DNA of 64,000 nt from an uncultured Oscillospiraceae bacterium. GTDB taxonomy: Bacteria; Bacillota; Clostridia; Oscillospirales; Oscillospiraceae. Every line of letters starts with the position of its first letter. Position 1 is the stretch's first letter. The notes below the pieces were generated by a model. The model had not been told where the DNA came from, did no database searches, and saw nothing but the letters and a program-made list of their open reading frames with translations. The stretch lies in the NCBI GenBank assembly GCA_900764755.1, contig CAAFPE010000102.1:1-64000 (forward strand). The letters are read 5' to 3'. Position numbers and translations under genes: made by a program. Positions 30,890 through 38,133 of the stretch are shown one piece after another.

Positions 30890-32968
30890 ATGAAACAGCA
30901 ATTTCGCAAGATCCTGTCTCTGACCACAGCGGCAGCCCTGACCCTTGGAATGGTGGTCACTGCCCACGCCGCGGACAGCGGTATGACCCGCGGTAATATC
31001 GCCAAACTCCTGGTGGAGAAGGCTGGGTTGTCCGGCCAGGTGGCTGAGTATGCCGCCAAGCCAAGCGCCTTCCGGGACGTTGCCGAGGGCAGCGCCTATG
31101 AGGGCTACATCAATCTCGCTTATGAGAAGGGCCTGATGAGCGGCACTGGCGGCGGCTCCTTCAGCCCCGAGGCCAAGACCACTCAGCTGGAGGCGGCAGC
31201 GGCCGTCATGCAGTACGCCGGCGTGCCGGACGAGATGCTGAAGTCCTGGCCCGCCGACTATGAGGACACGGCGGTACGTGTGGGCTTGACTGCAGGCCTC
31301 ACCTATGATGGGGCGGCCGGCGTGACCCAGTCCCAGTTCCAGACCATGCTGAAGAACGGCGCGGCCCTTATCGGCAAGCCCTATATTGGTATCAGCTGGA
31401 AGAGCAACACACAGAATTATGAGTCCTTTAAGACGGTGATCCGCGCCGCCGGCGGCAACCCGGTGGAGCTGGACCGGGTGACCAGCACTGCGGTCGCCTA
31501 TGACAAGGATGGAAAGGTTCTGGGTTCCTATCTGGAGGAGAGCGGGATGCTCAAACAGGAGTATGCCGACCAGATCAAGGCGAAGAATCTGGCCAACAGC
31601 AATGTTGGTGAGGCTATGGCCGGCATCGACGGCGTGTTCTTCACCGGCGGCGAGGATGTGAGCCCCACTCTCTTCAAAGTGCCTCAGAAGGAGGGCAACA
31701 TGGGTGAGGAGATCAACGCCACCCGCGACATCTCCGACTATATGCTGATGGCCTACTGCCTGAGCAAGGACGTGCCCACCCTGGGCGCCTGCCGTGGGAT
31801 GCAGGTGATGAGCATCGTCTCCGGCACCGGCTTCATTCAGGACATCCCTGCCTATTACCAGGCCAAGGGCAAGACCTATGACGACAGCCACCGGATGCCC
31901 GCGGACGCCCCCGACCGGGACTATGCCCGCCATGTTGTGGACATCATCGAGACCGACTCCTGGATGTATGACATCGTGGGCGCGGACAAGCTGGAGAATG
32001 TCTCCTCCTGGCACCACCAGGCGGTGACTGACGTGACCTCTGACACCGGCCTGACTGTGGTGGCCAAGACCACCGTGAACGGCCTGGACATCGTGGAGGC
32101 CGTGGAGAACCAGAGCAAGACCTTCTGCCTGGGCGTGCAGTTCCACCCTGAGAATGACGCCAAGCTGGCCCTGCATGACGGAAAGCCCGAGGAGGCCAAG
32201 TGCGACCCCGACGTGTGCCTGACCTTCTTCCAGTACCTGGTGAGCTACGCCTCCGGTAAGCCGGTTATCGGCATCTCCTGGGGCGGTGATCCTGCGGACT
32301 ACACCGATATTCAGGACATCATCCAAAACGGCGGCGGCGTGGTCACCCATGTGCAGCAGATCACCGGCTATGACCAGGCGGCGGCCGAGGTCAAGAAGGT
32401 GGACGGCATCGTGGTCACTGGCGGCCAGGACATCAACCCCGACCTGTACGGCGAGGAGCACAGCCCCCTGCTGGAGGACAACAACGAGGAGCGGGACATC
32501 CGTGACACCTCTGACTACAACCTGATCAAGGCTGCTGTGGCCGAGAATGTGCCCATGCTGACCATCTGCCGCGGGATGCAGATGCTTAACGTGGTCCAGG
32601 GCGGCGGTCTGATCCAGGACCTGCCCACCTATCTGGAGAAGGACGCCAACGTCTATAAGACTCACCGCAACGCCCCAGACTGGGCCCGGCATGACATCAC
32701 GGTGGAGGCCGGCTCCAAGTGGATGGCAGAGATCGTGGGCGGAAGCACTATGAAGAATGTGGCCTCCTGGCATCACCAGGTGCTCAACCCCCAGAAGCTG
32801 GGCGAGGGTCTGAAGGTCACCGCCTACGGCCCCGACCAGGTGATCGAGGCGGTGGAGTATCAGGCCAATGAGTTTACTCTGGGCGTGCAGTTCCACCCTG
32901 AGGCGGACGCGCTGACTGACGCGGCCTTTGCGGCCTACTTCAACACCCTGCTGAAGTACGCGGCCTAA
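30890..32968 (+). CDS. secreted SLH protein with two class I glutamine-amidotransferase-type (peptidase C26) domains
   Basis: The 692-residue product has a signal peptide (1-29, A-H-A cleavage). It is followed by SLH-type surface anchoring sequence (about 32-150: M-T-R-G-N-I-A-K-L-L, F-R-D-V-A, Y-I-N-L-A-Y-E-K-G-L). Two tandem hydrolase domains follow. Each has G-I-S-W near its start, T-G-G-x-D-x2-P, a catalytic Cys in C-R-G-M-Q (C301 and C560), an S/A-S-W-H-H-Q segment and a final G-V-Q-F-H-P-E. This is the PuuD/gamma-glutamyl hydrolase branch, which cleaves gamma-glutamyl bonds. Placement outside the cell suggests digestion of gamma-glutamyl peptides or polymers. ATG 30890 follows AAAGGAGG. 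Confidence 0.85.
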   Translation: MKQQFRKILSLTTAAALTLGMVVTAHAADSGMTRGNIAKLLVEKAGLSGQVAEYAAKPSAFRDVAEGSAYEGYINLAYEKGLMSGTGGGSFSPEAKTTQLEAAAAVMQYAGVPDEMLKSWPADYEDTAVRVGLTAGLTYDGAAGVTQSQFQTMLKNGAALIGKPYIGISWKSNTQNYESFKTVIRAAGGNPVELDRVTSTAVAYDKDGKVLGSYLEESGMLKQEYADQIKAKNLANSNVGEAMAGIDGVFFTGGEDVSPTLFKVPQKEGNMGEEINATRDISDYMLMAYCLSKDVPTLGACRGMQVMSIVSGTGFIQDIPAYYQAKGKTYDDSHRMPADAPDRDYARHVVDIIETDSWMYDIVGADKLENVSSWHHQAVTDVTSDTGLTVVAKTTVNGLDIVEAVENQSKTFCLGVQFHPENDAKLALHDGKPEEAKCDPDVCLTFFQYLVSYASGKPVIGISWGGDPADYTDIQDIIQNGGGVVTHVQQITGYDQAAAEVKKVDGIVVTGGQDINPDLYGEEHSPLLEDNNEERDIRDTSDYNLIKAAVAENVPMLTICRGMQMLNVVQGGGLIQDLPTYLEKDANVYKTHRNAPDWARHDITVEAGSKWMAEIVGGSTMKNVASWHHQVLNPQKLGEGLKVTAYGPDQVIEAVEYQANEFTLGVQFHPEADALTDAAFAAYFNTLLKYAA

Positions 32969-32976
32969 TACAAGAG

Positions 32977-33016
32977 AAAAAATGCCCCGCCGCCCGTGGG
33001 CGGCGGGGCATTTTCT
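32977..33016. terminator. strong bidirectional terminator
   Basis: AAAATGCCCCGCCGCCC and its complement form a 17-bp stem with a 2-nt loop, with A and T tracts on each side. It separates the SLH protein gene (+) from trxA (-). Confidence 0.9.
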
Positions 33017-33069
33017 TTGACCCAGCGAAAACGGGAGCGGCCCTCAACTGGGGACCGCTCCCGTCTGCC

Positions 33070-33387
33070 TTACAGGTTTTCGTCCAGGATCCGGGTGAAT
33101 GCCTCCGGGGGCAGAGCACCTACCTCACGGGCGATCTCCTTGCCATCCTTAAAGAAAATGACGGTGGGGATGTTCATTACGCCATACCGCATGGCCAGCT
33201 CGCCCTCGATGTCCACATCTACTTTGCCCACTACGGCCCTGCCGTCGTACTGGTCTGCCAGCTGCTGGATCACCGGGCCCAGCATCCGGCAGGGCATACA
33301 CCAGTTTGCCCAAAAGTCCACCATCATCAGCTGGCCCACGTTCAGGGCCTGGTCAAAGCTTTCCTTGGTAAAATGCTGTAATGCCAT
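33070..33387 (-). CDS. trxA: thioredoxin
   Basis: The 105-residue thioredoxin-fold protein reduces disulfides in the cytosol. The active site is W-C30-M-P-C33 where most thioredoxins have C-G-P-C. The rest is canonical: V-D-F-W-A-N-W before it, V-D-V-D, N-I-P-T-V with the cis-Pro, and a C-terminal helix. The Gly-to-Met change may raise or lower its redox potential. It lies 38 bp downstream of trxB on the same strand, so reductase and substrate are probably coexpressed. Confidence 0.95.
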   Translation of the reverse strand: MALQHFTKESFDQALNVGQLMMVDFWANWCMPCRMLGPVIQQLADQYDGRAVVGKVDVDIEGELAMRYGVMNIPTVIFFKDGKEIAREVGALPPEAFTRILDENL

Positions 33388-33425
33388 CGTGTAATTCCTT
33401 CCTTCTGATTGATTTGGATAACAGG

Positions 33426-34307
33426 TCAGGTCCCGCCGGAGATTTCGGCCGGGGACTCCGTGCCACGGCGGTCCAAAAATTCCGCAGCGGACAGGGCTGC
33501 AATGAGCCCCTCACCCACCGCCTTGGAGACCTGGAGGGGGCCGCCGGTGCAGTCGCCGGCGGCAAAGACACCGGGAATACTGGTGGCCATGGAGCGGTCC
33601 ACCCGGATGGAGCCCCCCTGGGTCTCCAGCTGGGGGAGGAGGTCAGTGGGGGCCACTGCGTCCCGCAGGATAAAGATACCGCTGCATGGGATGGGGGCCC
33701 CGTCGGCCACCAGGGCGGTGACAGTCTGCTCCCCAGTGATCGCCAGGCGGTTAGCCTGGATAAAGGGAATGCCTTCCTCCAGAGCGTCAGGGCGTTGAGC
33801 GGCTGCATAGACCACCTGACAGCCCAGGCTCTTCAGATAGGAGGCCTCCCGGGGGGCGTCCCCGCTGCGGCCCACCACGGCCACCGGCTTGCCCCGGTAA
33901 AGCATCCCGTCGCAGGTGGCGCAGTAGCTCACCCCGCGGCCCAGGTACTCCGCCTCACCGGGGTATTTGGCCTGGCGGACCACGCCGGGGGCCAGGATCA
34001 GGGTCTCGCCCTCATAGAGCTCGCTGCCCACCGTCAGGTGGAAGCCGTTCCAGGCCATCAGCGAAATGACGCGGCCCAGAACAAAGTCGGCGCCCATCTC
34101 CTCCGCGTGCCGGCGGAACTGCTCCAGAAGCTCCATGCCGGTGACGCCGGGCAGGCCCAGGTAGTTGTCCACCCGTTCGGCCCGGGCCAGGGGGCTGTCC
34201 TGCCAGCGGTTTCCCACCACCAGCACGCTTTTGTTCCGGCCCCGGGCAGCCACCGCCGCGGACAGGCCTGCGGGTCCGCCTCCCAGAACGATGATGTCAT
34301 AGCGCAT
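33426..34307 (-). CDS. trxB: thioredoxin reductase
   Basis: The 293-residue flavoprotein moves electrons from NADPH to thioredoxin. It shows an N-terminal FAD motif G-G-G-P-A-G-L-S-A-A (9-18), redox-active C129-A-T-C132, an NADPH-domain V-V-G-R-S-G-D-A-P-R (about 150) and a C-terminal G-V-F-A-A-G-D-C. It is about 15-20 residues shorter than E. coli TrxB. The NADPH motif G-R-S-G-D differs from the usual G-G-G-D/N-S, so cofactor preference is worth testing. The start follows an AGGCGCAGC-type weak site. It is in an ilvA-trxB-trxA order. Confidence 0.93.
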   Translation of the reverse strand: MRYDIIVLGGGPAGLSAAVAARGRNKSVLVVGNRWQDSPLARAERVDNYLGLPGVTGMELLEQFRRHAEEMGADFVLGRVISLMAWNGFHLTVGSELYEGETLILAPGVVRQAKYPGEAEYLGRGVSYCATCDGMLYRGKPVAVVGRSGDAPREASYLKSLGCQVVYAAAQRPDALEEGIPFIQANRLAITGEQTVTALVADGAPIPCSGIFILRDAVAPTDLLPQLETQGGSIRVDRSMATSIPGVFAAGDCTGGPLQVSKAVGEGLIAALSAAEFLDRRGTESPAEISGGT

Positions 34308-34368
34308 CCCGCTGCGCCTCCTCTCCCTTGTTTGGTGTGTTCAGCATAACATAGGAATGCCGCGCTTT

Positions 34369-34385
34369 CTGTGACCAAGTCACAG
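34369..34385. promoter_or_regulatory. perfect palindrome between ilvA and trxB
   Basis: CTGTGAC and GTCACAG flank a 3-nt spacer about 60 nt upstream of the trxB start codon. A 7-bp perfect dyad in this place could be an operator for the trxBA unit. There is no T run, so it is not an obvious terminator. Confidence 0.35.
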
Positions 34386-34397
34386 AGGGGAGCACCG

Positions 34398-35351
34398 TCA
34401 GGCCAGCAGCCGGGCCAGCAGAGCCGGGTCGGCGTTGCCGCCGGACAGAACGAACACCGCCTTGTCTTCCGGCCGGACGGGGAGTGCGCCGCACAGGGCG
34501 GCGGCCACGGGGAGGGCGGAGGAGGGCTCGGCCACCACCTTGGCGGCAGTCATCAGAAGGCGCATGGCCTCCTCGATCCAGCGGTCCTCCACGGCGTACA
34601 GCTCATCCACCCGGGCCTGGATGACGGCGAAGTTGTCTGGGTTGGCGTGGTCGGTGCGGGTGCCGTCAGCGATGGTCTGGACGGACTCCAGCTGGACGGG
34701 GCAGCCCGCCGCCCGGCTTCTGGTGTACCGGGGCGCGCCCGCCGGCTCCACCCCCACGGTGCGCACCTGAGGCGCGGCCCCCTTCACAGCCGTGGCGATG
34801 CCGGAGATCAGCCCGCCGCCCCCAATAGGGGCCGCAATCAGGCTGGCGTCCGGCAGATCCTCCAGGACCTCCAGGGCGATGGTACCCTGCCCAGCAGCTA
34901 CCAATGGGTCAGCGTAGGGGTGGATCTCAACCATGCCCCGCTCCCGCACCAGCTGGGCGGCCCGTTCCTCCCGCTGGGAGGAGAGGGTGCCTACCAGTTC
35001 TACCTGTCCGCCCCAGCGCTTGACTCCGGCCAGCTTGACCGGGTTGGCGTTGGTGGGCATGACGATGACCGCCTGGGCCCCCAGCTTGTGGGCGGCGTAG
35101 GCCACACCCTGGGCGTGGTTGCCAGAGGAGGCGCACACCAGGCCGCGGCCCAGCTCCTCCTCAGACAGGGAGAGGGCCTTGTTGAGGGCGCCGCGGATCT
35201 TGAAGGCGCCGATGGCCTGGAAGCCCTCGTGCTTGAGATAGACCTGACAGCCCAGGGCCTCATCCAGGGCCGGAACACGGAGCAGGGGCGTGCGGACGAT
35301 GTGGGAGGCGATCCTGGCCTGGGCGGCCTGGACGTCGCGGTATTCGATCAT
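34398..35351 (-). CDS. threonine/serine dehydratase (PLP-dependent, no ACT domain)
   Basis: The 317-residue fold-type II PLP enzyme deaminates threonine (and often serine) to a 2-oxoacid. It has A-F-K51-I-R-G-A with the PLP lysine, S-S-G-N-H-A-Q-G-V-A (about 75-84), the phosphate-binding P-I-G-G-G-G-L-I-S-G and a C-terminal S-G-G-N. No regulatory ACT domain is present, so it is of the catabolic TdcB or short IlvA type, and a choice between them cannot be made from sequence. ATG 35351 follows GGAAGG. The gene may be cotranscribed with trxB and trxA. Confidence 0.9.
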   Translation of the reverse strand: MIEYRDVQAAQARIASHIVRTPLLRVPALDEALGCQVYLKHEGFQAIGAFKIRGALNKALSLSEEELGRGLVCASSGNHAQGVAYAAHKLGAQAVIVMPTNANPVKLAGVKRWGGQVELVGTLSSQREERAAQLVRERGMVEIHPYADPLVAAGQGTIALEVLEDLPDASLIAAPIGGGGLISGIATAVKGAAPQVRTVGVEPAGAPRYTRSRAAGCPVQLESVQTIADGTRTDHANPDNFAVIQARVDELYAVEDRWIEEAMRLLMTAAKVVAEPSSALPVAAALCGALPVRPEDKAVFVLSGGNADPALLARLLA

Positions 35352-35484
35352 AAGCGGGACCTTCCTTCCAATCTTAGGATACCCCAATTAAAGCACAGTT
35401 TTCCCCCATTGACAAGACGAAGGGGAGCGCTTTTTAGGAGGAAACCGCGCCAAAAAATAAAATCGAAAAAATTGAAAAAAGGGC

Positions 35485-35513
35485 TTGCATTCTTTCGGAA
35501 GCTGTGGTATTCT
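35485..35513 (+). promoter_or_regulatory. promoter of tRNA-Pro
   Basis: TTGCAT, a 17-nt spacer and TATTCT lie about 40 nt before the tRNA 5' end. The two minus-strand gene starts and this promoter are divergent. Confidence 0.7.
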
Positions 35514-35555
35514 ATATAAGCCGTCCGGGTGAGACACCTTGAGCGGCAAGAATAA

Positions 35556-35632
35556 CCGGGTGTGGCGAAGTTTGGTATCGCGCTTGAATGGGGTTCAAGA
35601 GGCCGCTGGTTCGAATCCAGTCACTCGGACCA
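35556..35632 (+). tRNA. tRNA-Pro(GGG)
   Basis: The 77-nt cloverleaf can be folded by eye. Acceptor CCGGGTG pairs with CACTCGG (one G-T), the D-arm is GCGA/TCGC, the anticodon stem is CTTGA/TCAAG with loop ATGGGGT (anticodon GGG), and the T-arm is GCTGG/CCAGT with TTCGAAT. A discriminator A and encoded CCA follow. C1-G72 and A73 fit proline identity. A terminator follows, and its 3' half is the probable integration site of the element to the right. Confidence 0.93.
35600..35632 (+). other. predicted attachment site of the integrated element
   Basis: The T-arm and 3' end of tRNA-Pro face a tyrosine integrase that reads toward them 140 bp away, the classic arrangement for integration into a tRNA 3' end. 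I found no second copy of this sequence in the window, so the core length and the other junction are undefined. Confidence 0.45.
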
Positions 35633-35668
35633 ATCAGATGGGGAATTACGTAAGGTATATTCTCCAGG

Positions 35669-35706
35669 AAAGTACCAGAAACCTTGTGTTTCTGGTACTT
35701 TTTTAT
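35669..35706 (+). terminator. terminator after tRNA-Pro
   Basis: AAGTACCAGAAA and its complement form a 12-bp stem with an 8-nt loop followed by TTTTTTATT. It ends the tRNA transcript and lies inside the presumed element side of the junction. Confidence 0.85.
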
Positions 35707-35769
35707 TGTCTTAACATTTGACCTTCATTTTGTGACCTCCAAAAGTTCTAACGTGTTTTCTAACATTTT

Positions 35770-36921
35770 TCAAGCCAGCTTCGAGAGCGTTGTGGTGAGC
35801 TTTTCGGCCATTCCCATCTTCCTCCCCACGTCAAGATGTCCGTAAACATTTGCAGTCATCTTGATGTCGGAATGTCCCAGCCACTCCTGGACATCCTTTA
35901 AGGTAAAGCCTGCATTGAGCAGGAAGCTGGCGCACGAGTGGCGGAGTTCATGAAATCGAATGTGGGGCATTTTGTAAATCTCAAGCAGCCGACTAAAACG
36001 ATGGCTCACATAGTCTGGAGTAAATGGCCGCCCGTCGTCCCATTTCAGGATATAGTCGTTTTCCGCATATTGGGAGCGGAATAGGCGACGGTTTGCATCT
36101 TCCTGACGCTTCAAATCCAAAAGCATCGCTTTTACATCCGGAGTAAGCGGAAACGTTCTGCGGCTGGTCTTGTTTTTCGTTTTGTCTTTTTCCACGATCT
36201 GTGTAACCTTGGCTACAGTGTGCTTTACTGTAATTGTGTCGGCATCGAAATCTACGCTGTCCCACTTCAAGCCCAGGACCTCACTGCGGCGTAAGCCATA
36301 GACTGCGGTGAGCTTGACGACAGGGAAAAGATTTTCACCCCTGATCGCGTCCAGAAGATTCGCCAACTGGGCCCCACTATAAAACTGGGCCTCATAGCGT
36401 TCCGTCTGCGGCAAAATGAGAAAGTCGCAGGGATTATTGGGGATCAGCCCATCCCTCACCGCCATGTTCAGCGTTTGGTACAGGATGTTCTTGTGGAGCC
36501 GCAGGGAGCGTGGAGAAAGCCCGCCTTTCCCATCTTTGCGGCCATTCTGGTGCTTTTGATCTATGTACGCTTGCAAAACGTTTCGATCGATCTCGGATAA
36601 CTTCAGCCTAAGCTCCTCAAAGTATGGAAGGATATGTGCGTTGGATAAATTGTAATATCCCTGCAGGGTGATCTCATCCACCTTGCCTGCACACTCCTTC
36701 AGCCAGAGCTTTACAGCATCTGAAAAGAGCATATCGGAACATTTGAACTGTTCCTTGGCCTCATATTCTCGAAGCGTCTCGCGGAGCATCTGCTCCGCTT
36801 TTTTCTTATTGCCCTTGACGGTGTAGCCGGTGGAAATCCACTTTTGGCGACGCTTTCCGTTCTGGGTGAGATTCAGCACCATGTAAAATTTGTCTTTCTT
36901 GATTTGCAGGCTGCCTGTCAT
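35770..36921 (-). CDS. int: tyrosine-type site-specific integrase
   Basis: The 383-residue recombinase integrates and excises the element. The N-terminal AP2-like arm-binding domain (about 5-55, K-D-K-F-Y-M-V-L and K-W-I-S-T-G-Y) is followed by a SAM-like core-binding domain (about 65-150). The catalytic domain has the Arg of Y-G-L-R-R-S-E-V, H-E-L-R-H-S-C-A (second Arg), L-G-H-S-D-I and the Tyr nucleophile in V-Y-G-H-L-D near the C-terminus. ATG 36921 is preferred for its AAAGGAG site; an upstream in-frame ATG overlaps the excisionase stop. It reads toward tRNA-Pro, as in Tn916-like and other tRNA-targeting elements. Confidence 0.93.
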   Translation of the reverse strand: MTGSLQIKKDKFYMVLNLTQNGKRRQKWISTGYTVKGNKKKAEQMLRETLREYEAKEQFKCSDMLFSDAVKLWLKECAGKVDEITLQGYYNLSNAHILPYFEELRLKLSEIDRNVLQAYIDQKHQNGRKDGKGGLSPRSLRLHKNILYQTLNMAVRDGLIPNNPCDFLILPQTERYEAQFYSGAQLANLLDAIRGENLFPVVKLTAVYGLRRSEVLGLKWDSVDFDADTITVKHTVAKVTQIVEKDKTKNKTSRRTFPLTPDVKAMLLDLKRQEDANRRLFRSQYAENDYILKWDDGRPFTPDYVSHRFSRLLEIYKMPHIRFHELRHSCASFLLNAGFTLKDVQEWLGHSDIKMTANVYGHLDVGRKMGMAEKLTTTLSKLA

Positions 36922-36959
36922 AATAGACTCCTTTCTTAGACAGTCAGAATTGCCTGCCA

Positions 36960-37154
36960 TTACACACCCTTATTGTATCTTGTTTGCTGAATGTAGTCAA
37001 CAAGATAGAGCTTTGGAATCAGAATCCTGCGACCGATCCTCTTGCTGTTGATCGTTCCGTCATTTACCAACTCATAGGCTTTGTTGATTCCGATGCCAAG
37101 GGCGGCGGCCATCTGCTTGACTGTCATCACATCAGGATAGGATCGGAACATCAT
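36960..37154 (-). CDS. xis: excisionase-type helix-turn-helix protein
   Basis: The 64-residue product carries a winged-helix excisionase motif: M-T-V-K-Q-M-A-A-A-L-G-I-G-I-N-K-A-Y-E, then K-R-I-G-R-R-I-L-I-P-K. It would bend attachment-site DNA and bias the integrase to excision. It begins at ATG 37154 (or 37151) behind AAAGGAGGAG. It ends 38 bp before the integrase start and is surely in the same operon. Confidence 0.85.
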   Translation of the reverse strand: MMFRSYPDVMTVKQMAAALGIGINKAYELVNDGTINSKRIGRRILIPKLYLVDYIQQTRYNKGV

Positions 37155-37377
37155 CCCTTCTCCTCCTTTGATGGCGGAGCCATATAAAAAGTGCAGCGGC
37201 GTATTGCCCGGTATTGATAGCGCTGTGCGGGTGAGCCAAAGAATCCAGAGATACGGCGCCAATGGCCGCTATGATGCAAATGCCGCCTGCAGCAGCAAGC
37301 GGCGCCGATGTTGCTGCCCATTTATAGTTTGCACCTCTTTTTCTATCTCATGTGGTGTGTGGATCAGACTGAGCGTT

Positions 37378-37665
37378 TCAGACTATTCCGCGCTCATAGT
37401 TATAAAGCCGGGACAAGACCAGTTCAATTCCCTGGCGGGGCATGGGTTGTCCATCCGGATTTCGGAGTGTGTACCGCTCCTGCGGATGATATTGATCTTC
37501 CAGTTCGCAAAGAAGCGCAACGGCCGCAGAATAGCTAGTACGCGGCAGAACGTCCATACCGCACAAATAGGTGCAGGGCTCTTTCTGAGAAGAACGGCAC
37601 GCTGGGGTACAATTTTCCATGCTGCCCAGTCCAGGCAGTACTCCCACGGTGTCCATGTCTTTCAA
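37378..37665 (-). CDS. small hypothetical upstream of int/xis
   Basis: The 95-residue product has four Cys residues in its N-terminal half (E-N-C-T-P-A-C-R and Y-L-C-G-M) and a helical C-terminus (S-Y-S-A-A-V-A-L-L-C-E-L). The TTG at 37665 is chosen because GGGAGG lies 8 nt upstream; ATG 37656 is the alternative. A promoter with 17-nt spacing lies at 37754-37782 on the same strand. It is the first gene of the leftward int-xis transcript and could be a small regulator, but no DNA-binding motif is seen. Confidence 0.5.
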   Translation of the reverse strand: MKDMDTVGVLPGLGSMENCTPACRSSQKEPCTYLCGMDVLPRTSYSAAVALLCELEDQYHPQERYTLRNPDGQPMPRQGIELVLSRLYNYERGIV

Positions 37666-38064
37666 ATCGGATACCTCCCATCTCTGAATATACCGGAAAA
37701 ATAAAAGATATGGACAGGCCATATCTGCCTGTCCATATCTTTTCGATGGTACTATTGTAACAGAAAAAGTTTTTACTTGCAATCCCAGCAAGTATGAGTT
37801 TTTTTCGTCACTCTGAGTGAAGAAACCTTTTTACTTTTTGTGAAATCATGCCGGAGACACAGCATCGGACCATCTTTTTTGAAGAATGGGGGCATTTTAC
37901 AGAAAAATATCTATGGAGAAAACCGCAACTGTCCAATGAGCTCCTGATGTGATATGCTCTACCTGTATTTAGGCCAGATTTCGCCAGGTCGGAGATTACC
38001 CCCATAGGCCCCTTGGGGCCTGTGGAGACTCGTCCATATCCTAAATACCTAACATCGACACAAA
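37666..38064. other. divergent control region of the mobile element
   Basis: This non-coding stretch separates the leftward int/xis transcript from the rightward replication/ubiquitin-like operon. It holds the leftward promoter (37754-37782), an imperfect palindrome TTCGTCACTCTGAGTGAAGAA (37805-37825; 5-bp TCACT/AGTGA core) that could bind a regulator, and a hairpin with stem AGGCCCC/GGGGCCT (38006-38021). No convincing rightward promoter could be fixed by eye. No resolvase site or iteron array is seen. Confidence 0.5.
37754..37782 (-). promoter_or_regulatory. leftward sigma-A promoter
   Basis: On the minus strand TTGCAA is 17 nt from TACAAT, about 90 nt upstream of the TTG at 37665. It likely drives the small gene, and read-through could reach xis and int. 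Confidence 0.65.
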
Positions 38065-38105
38065 AACCGCAGTTACCTACTTCATAGGGAACTGCGGCTT
38101 TTTTT
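38065..38105 (+). terminator. intrinsic terminator just before the operon's first gene
   Basis: CCGCAGTT pairs with AACTGCGG (inner CCTA/TAGG extends the stem), followed by CTTTTTTT. It lies 13 nt upstream of the ribosome site of the JAB gene. It either stops transcripts from upstream or acts as an attenuator inside the leader of the large operon. Confidence 0.75.
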
Positions 38106-38133
38106 GTGCAAAAAACGAAAGGAGCTCTTAGTT

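Noticed and set aside
30806..32896. 696-codon minus-strand frame opposite the SLH protein gene
   Set aside because: The composition (His, Leu, Val, Gly rich) and lack of start signals show it to be the antisense of a well-supported gene.
37808..38005. 65-codon minus-strand frame in the element control region
   Set aside because: No ribosome site; it runs across palindromes and promoter sequence.
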